Source: an uncultured Collinsella sp.
GTDB lineage: Bacteria; Actinomycetota; Coriobacteriia; Coriobacteriales; Coriobacteriaceae
Direction: 5' to 3'
Assembly: GCA_958413895.1 (NCBI GenBank)
Contig: CATYVQ010000012.1
Location: forward strand, 13,570 to 77,569
Length of the DNA: 64,000 bases
A program made the position numbers and the translations under genes. This document shows positions 1 to 8,984 of the stretch, in pieces (position 1 is the first letter of the stretch; every line of letters begins with the position of its first letter). The notes under the pieces are model-generated. The model was given only the letters and a program-made list of their open reading frames with translations, was not told the origin of the DNA and made no database searches.

Positions 1-403
1 CCTCAAACGCATGCTCGATGGGGTACAAGACGCCGCCACGTTCAAAGAAAGCCGAGCGGCAGCCGTTGATCATGATCTCGGTAACGGTGTCATCCTCGAT
101 GAGCGGCTGCAACGGTCCCAAGCCCACCACGTCATCCAAAATCTCGTCGATGATGGTCTCGCGCTCGGGCGTCGCCAGGTCGGTCGCTTCCTCCACGTTG
201 AGCGCCGCCTCCACCGCGGGACGCAATTCCGAGCGGGCAAGTGCCGGGTCGATATAGGCGCTGATACGCGCCACTTCGTCGTAACCCATGCGGTCCATCA
301 CGGCGCGCTTGGTACGTCGTTTCACCGCGCGGCGACGCCCCGCATCTACAGGCGCTGCCGCCGCTGCAGCGCCGGCAGCCTTAATCCTTGTTTGCAAACT
401 CAT
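1..403 (-). CDS. cpaF: CpaF/TadA-type secretion ATPase, N-terminal part (cut by window edge)
   Basis: The visible 134 residues are the N-terminal segment of a type II/IV secretion ATPase of the CpaF/TadA family, the cytoplasmic motor of Flp (Tad) pilus assembly. The segment contains the family's pre-catalytic region, including LGPLQPLIEDDTVTEIMING and the following SAFFERGG stretch, which is characteristic of CpaF. Walker motifs would lie beyond the left edge. The start ATG overlaps the stop of the upstream cpaE-like gene as ATGA (403-400), so the two are translationally coupled. The first ~45 residues are alanine- and arginine-rich. The identity is firm at family level; the downstream tad genes cannot be seen. 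Confidence 0.88.
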   Translation of the reverse strand, partial: MSLQTRIKAAGAAAAAAPVDAGRRRAVKRRTKRAVMDRMGYDEVARISAYIDPALARSELRPAVEAALNVEEATDLATPERETIIDEILDDVVGLGPLQPLIEDDTVTEIMINGCRSAFFERGGVLYPIEHAFE

Positions 404-2049
404 CGCGAATCACCCTCGCGCGACCAGGGAAGGCGGATACGCGGACGCTCGGCACGCGTTGCACGGTCGGCGACCATATCGCTCCAAGGGCCGACGGCAC
501 ACCCCAGTTCCACGAGCATCTCGCGCGTGGCCTCGCGCACGCTGGTCGCGAAAGCGCTGGTCTGCCCCACCGCCTCGTCAGCGCGCCCAAACGCCATGAG
601 CGCGGCGAGATCCTGCCCGCCATCGGCGATACGAATCTTGGAGCTCAACGCGCAGGCAATCTCAAAGCGCATGGCGACGTCCTCGTCTGCCCCGCGCGCA
701 CCGAACCGGTTGAACACAGCGCTCATGCGCGTGCGCGGCACACCTACTCGACTTGCCAGTTCAATGACGCGCGATGCCGATGTCGCGGACGACACCGCCG
801 CATCGCCAACGACCAGGCAACGGCCGCTCGCCGCCACCGCAGCCGCCACGGCATCGCCCCAAAAGACCGAGGTATCGATAAAGACCACGTCGGATTCGCG
901 ACGCAGAACATCAAGTAGTAGCTCCACCGGACGTGCCATGAGCTCGGCTTGCTCGGGCGCCGCGACGGGACCCCAGAGCGTAACGCCCGGCGCCACGCGC
1001 ATCGATGCGGCCACGATATCCGGCTCGGCAAGCGCGCCCGCCGCCGACGGCTCGATAAGTGCCGCCATATCTCGCGGAGCATCGACGCCTAACAAGTCGT
1101 AAAGGTTTCCAAACATCAGGTCCAGGTCGAGCACGGCGGCACGCAAGCCCAACAGCGACGATGCGTGTGCCATGGTGGCAACGATCGTCGACTTGCCGCA
1201 ACCGCCCGAACCCGAAATGGCGCAGATGACCGGAGCTCGATGCTGCGGAGCGGCAGCGTCTGCCGGCGGCATCGGAGGCGGCGGAGCGGGCGTCGGTGAC
1301 AGCGCCCCCGTCTCCCCCGCCGCAACCACGCGCTGCGTCCAAGCCGGCATGGCAGCCTGTTCGGTCTGCGAGGCAGGCTCGTTCTGTGTAATCTGCTCAT
1401 GCTGCATCAGCGACAACTCGCCGCACCCGGCAAAGCCCTCAACTTCGTCGAGTTCATCCGCCAGATTCACGCCGTGCACGTATCCCATATCTACAGCCGG
1501 GGAGTCGCCAGCGTGCTGCACTGGCCCTCCAGCGTCATCGTATACAAGGGGGTTCCGGGGGCGCCGACCATGCTCGGCTTCCGCTTTTCCATAATCATCA
1601 ACACGCGGGCCTCTTGTAGCGCGAGGCGCCCCGGGTTCCCTATCAACAAAAGCATCGGGCTCAATCGTCATGCGCCGATCGGAATCAACCGCTCCCTCGC
1701 CCGCGCGCCCGTTGCCGCATATACTGTGCGCAGCGATGACCTCGGTCGCCCCCGCGCGAAACAACCCCTCGATATCCGACGGATCGAGTGCTTCTATCAA
1801 CACGACCACGCGACTCACGCGGCCTTCGGCCGTCAGGCGCGCAACAGTCTTGCGCACATCTTCGGTATCAAACAGAGACGCCGCGATGATGGCAGCCCCG
1901 CGGCGCGACGGAAACGCCCGAGCCATGGAAATCAGCCCGTCCAGGTCACCCACGCGAAGCACCTGTGCACCCGCATCACGGCCCTCGACTTCCCGCTGCA
2001 ACAGCCCGTAATCGCCGCACGCGCAGCACGCAAACCAGATCGCCTTCAT
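400..2049 (-). CDS. cpaE: CpaE/TadZ-like MinD-family ATPase of the Tad pilus
   Basis: 549 residues. The C-terminal half is a ParA/MinD-type ATPase with a deviant Walker A (SGSGGCGKST) followed by ATMAHASSLLGLRAAVLDLD and a later VVFIDTS Walker B-like strand. The N-terminal ~130 residues look like a degenerate receiver-like domain (VVLIEALDPSDIEGLFRAGA). About 130 residues rich in acidic residues, Q and P link the two. CpaE/TadZ proteins localise the pilus assembly machine at the membrane. It overlaps cpaB by 4 nt on one side and cpaF by 4 nt on the other, so it is the middle gene of a tight operon. The linker is long for the family and is probably species-specific. Confidence 0.88.
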   Translation of the reverse strand: MKAIWFACCACGDYGLLQREVEGRDAGAQVLRVGDLDGLISMARAFPSRRGAAIIAASLFDTEDVRKTVARLTAEGRVSRVVVLIEALDPSDIEGLFRAGATEVIAAHSICGNGRAGEGAVDSDRRMTIEPDAFVDREPGAPRATRGPRVDDYGKAEAEHGRRPRNPLVYDDAGGPVQHAGDSPAVDMGYVHGVNLADELDEVEGFAGCGELSLMQHEQITQNEPASQTEQAAMPAWTQRVVAAGETGALSPTPAPPPPMPPADAAAPQHRAPVICAISGSGGCGKSTIVATMAHASSLLGLRAAVLDLDLMFGNLYDLLGVDAPRDMAALIEPSAAGALAEPDIVAASMRVAPGVTLWGPVAAPEQAELMARPVELLLDVLRRESDVVFIDTSVFWGDAVAAAVAASGRCLVVGDAAVSSATSASRVIELASRVGVPRTRMSAVFNRFGARGADEDVAMRFEIACALSSKIRIADGGQDLAALMAFGRADEAVGQTSAFATSVREATREMLVELGCAVGPWSDMVADRATRAERPRIRLPWSREGDSR

Positions 2050-2708
2050 CGCTCGTCGCCTCCGCTCTTTTTGCCGCGCGCCGTGGCGGGAATCGTCAAG
2101 CTGACCGTTCCCTTGCCCGAGGCTCCCAGCAGTTCCTTGACGTCTTCGGGGTCAGCCGCCAGCGTCACCCATTCGATCTTGCCCTCGCGCGTGGCACCGG
2201 AATCCTCACTGGTATCGATCACGTGCGCGCCGCACAGTCGATCGGTTACGCCGTCTTTTTGCACATACACATCCACGTAGCTGCCCACGCCTGTAGCACC
2301 GCCGACCGAGTGCTCGGCATCGACCGCCACCGAAACGGCGACCTTGCCCTTAGGCACCTCGAGCTTGTGGCTCTCGGCCTTGGTGTAGACATTGCAGATC
2401 ACGGCGTTTTTGGGAATACGCGAAGTCGTCACGTCGCCGCGCACCTGGCGCAGCTCGGTCGCCGCGTCACGCGGCAGCAGACTCGTCAGCCATTCCTGGG
2501 TTATGACATTGGTCTCATCGAGGGTCTCGCCCACATCGATATCGCGCGCCGCGACGCATACCTCGACGCGATCGCCACCGTACTTGGCCAAGGTCTCAGC
2601 CTGGACCTGTTCGGCTTGCGAGCGGATCGACGAGCCGTAAACCATGCAGAGCAGAGCAGCGAGCACGCCCGCGACCAGACTGATGGCGATGCGCTTGCTC
2701 TTGTTCAC
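2046..2708 (-). CDS. cpaB: CpaB/RcpC-type Flp pilus assembly protein (SAF domain)
   Basis: 220 residues, with one N-terminal membrane segment (about 7-25: ISLVAGVLAALLCMVYGS), then a SAF domain (VEVCVAARDIDVGETLDETN...IPKNAVICNVY) and an RcpC-like domain (VSVAVDAEHSVGGATGVGSY). CpaB/RcpC proteins are periplasmic or extracytoplasmic parts of the Tad pilus secretion channel. In this monoderm context its exact role is less clear. I chose the GTG at 2708 because GAGAGGAG sits six bases upstream; an ATG 15 bases earlier has no ribosome-binding site in front. It is the first gene of the visible tad operon and overlaps cpaE by ATGA. Confidence 0.85.
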   Translation of the reverse strand: MNKSKRIAISLVAGVLAALLCMVYGSSIRSQAEQVQAETLAKYGGDRVEVCVAARDIDVGETLDETNVITQEWLTSLLPRDAATELRQVRGDVTTSRIPKNAVICNVYTKAESHKLEVPKGKVAVSVAVDAEHSVGGATGVGSYVDVYVQKDGVTDRLCGAHVIDTSEDSGATREGKIEWVTLAADPEDVKELLGASGKGTVSLTIPATARGKKSGGDER

Positions 2709-2819
2709 GGCCGCTCCTCTCATGGCAGTGCCGGGCGAATGCCCGTACCACCATTGTCTGGGCGGTCAGAGTGCAAAGCGGCGCAATCGTGATCTTGGTT
2801 TTCGATGTCAAACCAATCG

Positions 2820-2869
2820 CTGACCAAAAGCTGACCAGCCCGTCAAGCTCGTGGCAAGGTTTTGGTCAG
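2820..2869. promoter_or_regulatory. Inverted repeat upstream of the tad operon
   Basis: CTGACCAAAA (2820-2829) and TTTTGGTCAG (2860-2869) are perfect 10-base inverted arms 30 bases apart. Each is followed or preceded by a further CTGAC/GTCAG half (2831-2835, 2873-2877). The site lies about 110-160 bases upstream of cpaB. This arrangement resembles an operator with four half-sites, but no regulator is identified, so function is inference. Confidence 0.35.
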
Positions 2870-2908
2870 CACGTCAGCAAACTGCATGTTTCGAGGCTTT
2901 TCCGCAGC

Positions 2909-2943
2909 AAAAAAGCCGTCTCCTGAACAGTTGGAAGACGGCT
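2909..2943 (-). terminator. Rho-independent terminator of rsgA
   Basis: On the minus strand, AGCCGTCT pairs with AGACGGCT around a 14-base loop and is followed by a run of six T. It lies just after the rsgA stop codon (2961). Confidence 0.85.
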
Positions 2944-2960
2944 GTCATAGGAAAAATCAA

Positions 2961-4145
2961 TTACAGATGAACATCGGGATCGAGCATTTGAGCGCTCACG
3001 CGCATGGATGACGCCAAGTTTTGGAACGTTTCCAGGCGCAGGCTGTCAATCTGCCCGGCGTCCTCGGCCTCGCGAACGGCGCAGCCCGGTTCGTGAGTAT
3101 GCGTGCAGTCGCCAAATCGGCACGCACGCGACGCCTCGACGATCTCGGGAAACGCGCGTGCCAAACCCCGCTCATGCCCTACGAGCGGCAGACTGCGCAG
3201 GCCCGGGGCGTCGGCAATAACGCCGGCATCACCCGGAAGCGCCACCATCACGCGCGCGACGGTGGTATGGCGGCCCTGGTCATCGCGCTCACGCACGCCG
3301 CCGGTCGCCAATGTATCGTGACCCAGCAGCGCGTTGAGCAGCGTCGACTTGCCAGCACCCGATTCGCCCAAAATCATGGCACAGCTCCCGGCGGGCACGC
3401 AGGCGCGTACCTCGTCCAGGCCGCGGCCCTCGGCAGAGGACGTCACGATTACGCGCACGTCCGGACCCACCAGGCAGCGCACGCGGTCCAGATCGCGCTC
3501 GAGCTCCTCGGCATCGCAACGGTCAGCTTTGGTGAGCACTACCACCGGCTCGGCATCGCAGTCGAGCGCCAACACCAGCGAACGCGCCACGCGGTCGAGC
3601 AGTACCTCGCCGGCACCGAGCGCCTGCACGATTAGCACGCTATCCACGTTGGAGCAGAGCACCTGGCGCTCTCCGCGGGCACGGCCGCGCCAACGCTCAA
3701 AGCTCGTACGGCGCGGCAGCACGCACTCAATCACGCCCATATCGTGCCCGGGAGCGCGGCGCACCGCCACACGGTCGCCCACGGCAGGCAGCAGGACCTC
3801 GTCCTCACCGCGCGACTTGGCAAACCCCACTGCATGCTCGGCGCGGAAGGTATCGTCGGCAGTCGCCACCAGCGGAAACCCGCGATCCAAGCGCACCACG
3901 GCACCGAGCTGCATCTGCTCGGGCTCCTCGGCATGTGCGCAGAAATCATCAAAGGCAGTCTGCTGGGCTTCATCGACCGGCAGGTCATCAAACGCCGGAA
4001 CGTCCTGCAGCGCATCGAGCCCCGGTACGCTCGCCAACAACTCCTCGGCAGACGCGGGGGCCTCGGTCGCAAGCTTCCGACGACGATCGCGCTTAGCCCG
4101 CGCCCCCGTCGTCTTTTTCTTCGCTTTAGCCTTAGCCTTGCCCAC
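2961..4145 (-). CDS. rsgA: Ribosome small-subunit-dependent GTPase A
   Basis: 394 residues. This is a circularly permuted GTPase: the G4 motif VLTKAD (about residue 205) comes before the G1 P-loop GESGAGKST (about 261) and G3 DAPGL (about 312). An OB-fold precedes the GTPase, and a C-terminal zinc-binding segment with the pattern CRFGDCTHTHEPGC follows. RsgA is a late 30S maturation factor that binds the decoding region. The start chosen is GTG at 4145, with GGGAGG five bases upstream, giving the lysine-rich N-terminus MGKAKAKAKKK; an earlier in-frame GTG at 4229 would add 28 residues unlike the family. The first ~100 residues are a long basic and acidic extension compared with E. coli RsgA. 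Confidence 0.93.
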   Translation of the reverse strand: MGKAKAKAKKKTTGARAKRDRRRKLATEAPASAEELLASVPGLDALQDVPAFDDLPVDEAQQTAFDDFCAHAEEPEQMQLGAVVRLDRGFPLVATADDTFRAEHAVGFAKSRGEDEVLLPAVGDRVAVRRAPGHDMGVIECVLPRRTSFERWRGRARGERQVLCSNVDSVLIVQALGAGEVLLDRVARSLVLALDCDAEPVVVLTKADRCDAEELERDLDRVRCLVGPDVRVIVTSSAEGRGLDEVRACVPAGSCAMILGESGAGKSTLLNALLGHDTLATGGVRERDDQGRHTTVARVMVALPGDAGVIADAPGLRSLPLVGHERGLARAFPEIVEASRACRFGDCTHTHEPGCAVREAEDAGQIDSLRLETFQNLASSMRVSAQMLDPDVHL

Positions 4146-4269
4146 AAGCGCCTCCCAGCACCATAAATCACAACTGAGCAGGTATTTTAAATCAAAAAGA
4201 GCTGGCCGGGCAAAGCCCGACCAGCTCACAAACTTTCCCTCAGCTTACGGTCCCGAGAGGTCATCCGAA

Positions 4270-4358
4270 GGCCCGCCCGCCGGGAGGTGTTTCTTCTGAG
4301 CGATCCCGCAGCGCGAAGCGCGAGGACCAGCGAAGAAGAAAACACGCAGGGGCGGGCC
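4270..4358. repeat. Large imperfect palindrome downstream of the P-ATPase gene
   Basis: GGCCCGCCC (4270-4278) pairs with GGGCGGGCC (4350-4358). Inside it, GTGTTTCTTCT (4287-4297) pairs with AGAAGAAAACAC (4334-4345) with one bulged base. The centre holds GCGCGAAGCGC. The element forms an ~89-nt three-tier hairpin immediately after the P-ATPase stop. It may end transcription or protect RNA ends, but it has no T-run. Its architecture is like the elements at 15586 and 41181, yet its sequence is different. Confidence 0.6.
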
Positions 4359-4371
4359 CGGACAGGTTAAC

Positions 4372-7053
4372 TTACTCCTTCTCGACCGCGCGCATGATCG
4401 CCTTGTAGATCTCCATCAGCGGGATGATCAGGAAGGCCAGGCCCAAAGCGGCAAGAACGCCCTTGAGCTCAAGCGTCACAGGGCCGAAGAACATCTCGGC
4501 AAGCGTCGGCTGCACGGTCACGATCACCGTCAGCACCAGTGCCAGCGCGGCGGAAGCCCACAGCCACTTGTTCTGCTTCTTCATGGTGAACAGCGACGCA
4601 CGACGGCTGCGCATATTGAAGCAGTGGAATATCTCGACCATGTTGAGCGTGATGAACGCCATCATCACGCCTTCCTCGTCGGCATTGCCGGCGATCATAT
4701 CGGCGATGTGGATGTAGCCCATGTCAAAGTACACGCCCACAAAGAAGCTCGCCAGCACCAGCACGGTGATGATCAGGCCCTGGACCACGCAGTCCAGACC
4801 CATATGTCCGGCAAAGACGCCGTCCTTGGCGTTGCGCGGCTTGCGCTTCATGATGTCGCCCTCGGCATCCTCCATGCCCAGCGCGAGCGCGGGGAAGCAG
4901 TCGGTGACCAGGTTCACCCACAGCAGCTGCACCGGCTGAAAGATGGTAAAGCCGATGAGCGTGGCGATAAACACCGAGAACACCTCGGCAAGGTTGGCCG
5001 AAAGCAGGAACTGGATGACCTTGCGGATGTTGTCGTAGATGCGGCGCCCCTCTTCGCAGGCACCGATGATGGTGGCGAAGTTGTCGTCGGCAAGTACCAT
5101 GTCGGCGACGTTCTTGGTGACGTCGGTACCGGTGATGCCCATGCCCACGCCGATGTCGGCGCGTTTGATGGACGGGGCGTCGTTGACGCCGTCGCCCGTC
5201 ATGGCCACGATCTGGTCGCGCGACTTCCAAGCCTCGACGATGCGGGTCTTATGCTCGGGCTGAACGCGGGCGTACACGCCGTAGTCCTCGATGTGCGCGT
5301 CGAGCTCCTCGTCGCTCATGCGATCGAGGTCGGCACCGGTGATGGCATGGCTGCGATCGGTGACGATGCCCAGCTGCTTGGCGATGGCCACGGCGGTGTC
5401 GATGTGGTCGCCCGTAATCATGACGGTGCGGATACCGGCGTCGTGCGCCTCGCGGATGGCGTCGGCGACCTCGGGGCGGACCGGGTCAATCATGCCGGAC
5501 AGGCCGCAGAAGACCAGGTCGTGTTCGAGCGCGGCGGGGCTGCAGTCGGCCGGGACCTCGGTGTAGGTGCGGCTCGCCAGCGCCAGCACGCGCAGGGCCT
5601 CGTCGGCCATGGCCTTGTTGGCGGCCACGAGCTCGGCGCGACGCTCCTCGGTCAGGGGGACAACCTTGTCGCCCTCGTAGATATGGGTACACAGGCCGAT
5701 CACCACGTCGGGCGCGCCCTTGGTGTACTGCTCGTACTCGCCGTCCAGGGTCTCGACGACCACGGACATCATCTTGCGGCCAGAGTCGAACGGGGCCTCA
5801 CCCACGCGCGGGTGCTCGGCAGCCAGGCCAGTGAGGCCCGCCTTGCCGGCATCGTTGACGAGCGCACACTCGGTCGGCTCACCCACAGCCTCGCCCAGTT
5901 CCTCGTCCCACTGGGCGTCGGAGCACAGAGCCATGCCGGCCAGGAACTTCTCCTTAGGCGCAGCGAGCTCGTGCTTGACGACGGTCATCTTGTTCTGGGT
6001 AAGGGTACCGGTCTTGTCCGAGCAGATGGTCTGTGTGCAGCCAAGGGTCTCGACGGCGGAAAGCTTGCGGATGATTGCCTGGCGCTTGGCCATCTTGGTC
6101 ACGCCAAGCGACAGCACGATAGTCACGACGGCGACCAGGCCCTCGGGGATGGCAGCGACGGCGAGCGAGACGGCGACCATAAAGGTATCGAGCAGGGCGG
6201 TCGGGTCGGTAAGAACGTTGCCCACGCCGTGGCGGATGATATCGACGCCAAAGATAACGACGCAGATGACGATAACCATGATGGTGAGGATGCGGCTGAG
6301 CTCGGCAAGCTTCACCTGCAGCGGCGTGAGCTCTTCCTTGGCCTCGGCCAGGGCGCCGGCGATCTTACCCATCTCGGTGTTCATGCCGGTGCCGACCACG
6401 ACGGCGCGGCCACGGCCGTATACCACGGTGGAACCCATGTAGCACATGTTCTTGCGGTCGCCGAGCGGCACGTCGTCGGTGCCGGCGGCGAGCTCGATCA
6501 CGTTGGCATGCTTCTCGACGGGTACGGACTCGCCGGTAAGGGCGGCCTCCTCGATCTTCATCGTGGCGCTCTCGAGCACGCGGCAGTCGGCCGGGACGGA
6601 GTCGCCTGCCTCGAGCATGATCACATCGCCGGGCACGAGCTCGGCGCTCGGCAGGTGCACGAGCTTGCCGTCGCGCAGAACCTTGGACTGCGCGGCGCTC
6701 ATCTCCTGCAGGGCCTCGAGAGCTTCCTCGCTTTTAGCCTCCTGGACCACGCCCAGCACCGAGTTGACGATAACGACGAACATGATGATGGCGACATCGG
6801 CAAAGTCCGCCTCGCCCTTGACCATGCCCGTGAGTGCACTGATGACGGCGGCAACGATCAGCATGATGACCATGGGATCGGCCATCTGCTCAAAGAAGCG
6901 CTTCCACAACGGCGTCTTCTCGGCTTCCTCGAGCTTGTTAGGGCCTGTCTTGGCGAGGCGCGACGACGCCTCGTCGTTGCTCAGGCCGAGGTTCTCATCG
7001 ACACCTTGGTCGCTGAGTACCTCCGCCGCGGCGGACAGGTATTCCTTTTGCAT
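4372..7053 (-). CDS. Calcium-type cation-transporting P-type ATPase (P2A-like)
   Basis: 893 residues with all P-type ATPase landmarks: actuator TGES (173-176), phosphorylation site DKTGTLT (346-352), hinge GDGVNDAPSIKRADIG, and about ten membrane spans. Membrane helix 4 has PEGL (303-306) and helix 6 has NLVTD, the calcium-binding signatures of SERCA/PMCA-type pumps; the predicted job is Ca2+ export at the cytoplasmic membrane. In SERCA-type pumps PEGL is usually followed by proline; here a valine follows (PEGLVAV). The N-terminal cation-ATPase domain (residues 10-75) is present. The gene stands alone, with a structured leader that hides its ribosome-binding site and a large palindrome after it. 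Ion specificity is inferred from motifs only. Confidence 0.9.
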   Translation of the reverse strand: MQKEYLSAAAEVLSDQGVDENLGLSNDEASSRLAKTGPNKLEEAEKTPLWKRFFEQMADPMVIMLIVAAVISALTGMVKGEADFADVAIIMFVVIVNSVLGVVQEAKSEEALEALQEMSAAQSKVLRDGKLVHLPSAELVPGDVIMLEAGDSVPADCRVLESATMKIEEAALTGESVPVEKHANVIELAAGTDDVPLGDRKNMCYMGSTVVYGRGRAVVVGTGMNTEMGKIAGALAEAKEELTPLQVKLAELSRILTIMVIVICVVIFGVDIIRHGVGNVLTDPTALLDTFMVAVSLAVAAIPEGLVAVVTIVLSLGVTKMAKRQAIIRKLSAVETLGCTQTICSDKTGTLTQNKMTVVKHELAAPKEKFLAGMALCSDAQWDEELGEAVGEPTECALVNDAGKAGLTGLAAEHPRVGEAPFDSGRKMMSVVVETLDGEYEQYTKGAPDVVIGLCTHIYEGDKVVPLTEERRAELVAANKAMADEALRVLALASRTYTEVPADCSPAALEHDLVFCGLSGMIDPVRPEVADAIREAHDAGIRTVMITGDHIDTAVAIAKQLGIVTDRSHAITGADLDRMSDEELDAHIEDYGVYARVQPEHKTRIVEAWKSRDQIVAMTGDGVNDAPSIKRADIGVGMGITGTDVTKNVADMVLADDNFATIIGACEEGRRIYDNIRKVIQFLLSANLAEVFSVFIATLIGFTIFQPVQLLWVNLVTDCFPALALGMEDAEGDIMKRKPRNAKDGVFAGHMGLDCVVQGLIITVLVLASFFVGVYFDMGYIHIADMIAGNADEEGVMMAFITLNMVEIFHCFNMRSRRASLFTMKKQNKWLWASAALALVLTVIVTVQPTLAEMFFGPVTLELKGVLAALGLAFLIIPLMEIYKAIMRAVEKE

Positions 7054-7060
7054 ATAGAGT

Positions 7061-7117
7061 CCCCTCCTGGGATTCGGGCCACTCAGCAGATTGATGCCCG
7101 ATCATAATTCCCAGGAG
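7061..7117 (-). promoter_or_regulatory. Leader hairpin sequestering the P-ATPase ribosome-binding site
   Basis: In the minus-strand mRNA, CTCCTGGGA (7117-7109) can pair perfectly with TCCCAGGAG (7072-7064). A second helix, CGGGC/GCCCG (7100-7096 with 7079-7075), stacks inside. The 3' arm contains the AGGAGGGG Shine-Dalgarno of the ATPase gene (start 7053). A further hairpin lies upstream at about 7134-7165. I do not recognise a known riboswitch class such as yybP-ykoY. The structure is directly visible; regulation by it is inference. Confidence 0.5.
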
Positions 7118-7165
7118 AAGGGCAAGGGCTCATCAAGGCTGCCGTGCTGAGCGGCAGTTGATAGT

Positions 7166-7401
7166 GGAGCTATGGTACCCCAAAGCGGCGCGTCTAGCCA
7201 AAACATTCCAATTGGAAACACGGCTCGAGTGCAACGATGCAGACCGTGTGATGCTCAACATTGATAAAACGTTTTTTCTTCGGTGCATCATCAAACTGAA
7301 ATATCGCCCAGATAGCAGCGGTTAGAACGGTTGGTAAAGTTTTTGCATATACCGTTTTTACCGCAAAAAATGAACTTCTAATTCGGCATACGGTCGATTT
7401 T
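7166..7401. other. Non-coding, relatively AT-rich spacer
   Basis: No convincing gene was found between the P-ATPase leader and the pyk promoter. The stretch is more AT-rich than its neighbours (notably 7255-7400). The only open frame (7194-7421, minus) has no ribosome-binding site or recognisable protein features. Confidence 0.5.
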
Positions 7402-7432
7402 TTGGGGTATTCGGTCGGCATTTCGTTATAAT
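7402..7432 (+). promoter_or_regulatory. Probable sigma-70 promoter of pyk
   Basis: A perfect TATAAT lies at 7427-7432, 64 bases before the pyk start codon. The best -35 match is a weak TTGGGG at 7402-7407 with a long 19-base spacer, so only the -10 box is well supported. Confidence 0.45.
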
Positions 7433-7495
7433 CATCTCAGTTTTATTTCTTATGGTTTATCTATCAGCGCAAGACGATGTCAGATGGAGGTCTGA

Positions 7496-8956
7496 ATGTA
7501 CAAGCGCACCAAGATTGTATGCACCATGGGTCCCGCCTGCGATAGCGACGAGACCATCCGCGAGATGATCAAGGCGGGCATGAACGTCGCCCGTTTTAAC
7601 TTCTCGCACGGATCCTACGACGAGCACCACGGTCGCATCGAGCGCGTCCGTCGTATTTCCAAGGAGCTCGGTCTGCCCGTCGGCATCCTGCTCGACACCA
7701 AGGGCCCCGAGGTCCGCACCGGCCTTCTGGTCGATGGCAAGAAGGTTGCCGTCAAGACCGGCGATAAGATCGTCGTCACCGCTCAGCCCACGTCCGAGGA
7801 TTTCCACGGCACCGCTGAGCACATCTCCCTCGACTACCTGGCTCTGCCCTCCGAGGTCGAGAAGGGCTCCCTTATCCTGATCGACGACGGCCTGGTTGCC
7901 CTCGAGGTCGAGTCCGTCGACGGCCAGGACATGACCTGCGTCGTCAAGAACGACGGCCTGATCGGCGAGCGCAAGGGCGTCAACATGCCCAACGTCAACA
8001 TCTCGCTGCCCGCCATCACCGAGCGCGATCGTCAGGACATCCTCTTTGGCCTGACCGAGAACATCGACTACATCGCCGCTTCCTTCATCCGTGACGGCGA
8101 GTCCGTCCGCGGCATCCGCGAGCTTTGCCGCGAGAACGGCGGCGAGCACGTGACGATCTTCCCGAAGATCGAGTGCGCCCTGGGCGTCGAGAACTTCGAC
8201 GAGATCCTCGAGGCTTCCGACGGCATCATGGTCGCCCGTGGCGACCTGGGCATCGAGATCAAGCCCGAGCTCGTTCCGCACATCCAGAAGGAGATCATCG
8301 CCAAGTGCAACGCGGCCTACAAGCCCGTCATCACCGCTACGCAGATGCTCGACTCCATGCAGCAGAATCCGCGCCCGACGCGCGCCGAGGTTGCCGACGT
8401 TGCTAACGCCATCTACGACGGCACCGACGCCGTTATGCTCTCTGGCGAGTCCGCTGCCGGTAAGTACCCGGTTGAGGCCGTCAAGATGCAGGCCAGCATT
8501 GCTCTCGAGACCGAGAAGTACCTCCCGGCTCACGCTCCGCTCGAGGTTCCGGCCGATGCTCACGGCACCCGCGTTGTCAACAACGTTGTGGGTATGTCCG
8601 CTGTGAACATGGCTACCACCGTTGGCGCCAAGTGCATCACCGTGCCGACGACCACCGGTCGTACCGCTCGCCTGATTTCGCACTTCCGTCCCAACATGCC
8701 GATCTGCGCGTTCTCCCGCCACGAGTGGGCCGTCCAGCAGATGATCATGTACTGGGGCGTTATCCCGCACCAGGCCGAGATTACCCAGGGCACCGTCAAC
8801 GGCACGATCGTCAAGGCGATCGAGACCGCTAAGGAGCTCGGCTACGTCGAGGCCGGCGATCTGACCGTCGCTACCGCCGGCGATCCCCGCATGAGCGTCC
8901 AGCTCGAGGACAAGGTCTCCTCGACCAACGTCGCTTACGTCGCTCAGGTGCGCTAA
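7496..8956 (+). CDS. pyk: Pyruvate kinase
   Basis: 486 residues, the usual length for a bacterial pyruvate kinase, which converts phosphoenolpyruvate and ADP to pyruvate and ATP in the last step of glycolysis. The barrel domain starts with RTKIVCTMGPAC and contains the active-site segments LLDTKGPEVRTG, IFPKIE and MVARGDLGIE. The B domain and the C-terminal regulatory domain (AKCITVPTTTGRTARLISHFRP) are complete. The start follows GATGGAGGTCTGA. The gene is monocistronic, with its own -10 box and a strong terminator. Codon use is extremely biased to C-ending codons compared with neighbours, as expected of a highly expressed gene. Confidence 0.97.
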   Translation: MYKRTKIVCTMGPACDSDETIREMIKAGMNVARFNFSHGSYDEHHGRIERVRRISKELGLPVGILLDTKGPEVRTGLLVDGKKVAVKTGDKIVVTAQPTSEDFHGTAEHISLDYLALPSEVEKGSLILIDDGLVALEVESVDGQDMTCVVKNDGLIGERKGVNMPNVNISLPAITERDRQDILFGLTENIDYIAASFIRDGESVRGIRELCRENGGEHVTIFPKIECALGVENFDEILEASDGIMVARGDLGIEIKPELVPHIQKEIIAKCNAAYKPVITATQMLDSMQQNPRPTRAEVADVANAIYDGTDAVMLSGESAAGKYPVEAVKMQASIALETEKYLPAHAPLEVPADAHGTRVVNNVVGMSAVNMATTVGAKCITVPTTTGRTARLISHFRPNMPICAFSRHEWAVQQMIMYWGVIPHQAEITQGTVNGTIVKAIETAKELGYVEAGDLTVATAGDPRMSVQLEDKVSSTNVAYVAQVR

Positions 8957-8984
8957 ATCGTACTTGCAAGCAGATTTGCATTGC

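Noticed and set aside
303..380. Signal peptide or membrane helix in CpaF from its Ala-rich start
   Set aside because: The stretch is Ala/Arg-rich without a hydrophobic run; CpaF proteins are cytoplasmic.
4624..7107. 827-residue open frame antisense to the P-ATPase gene
   Set aside because: Histidine/aspartate/glycine-rich translation typical of a complementary-strand shadow; the sense strand encodes an intact P-type ATPase.
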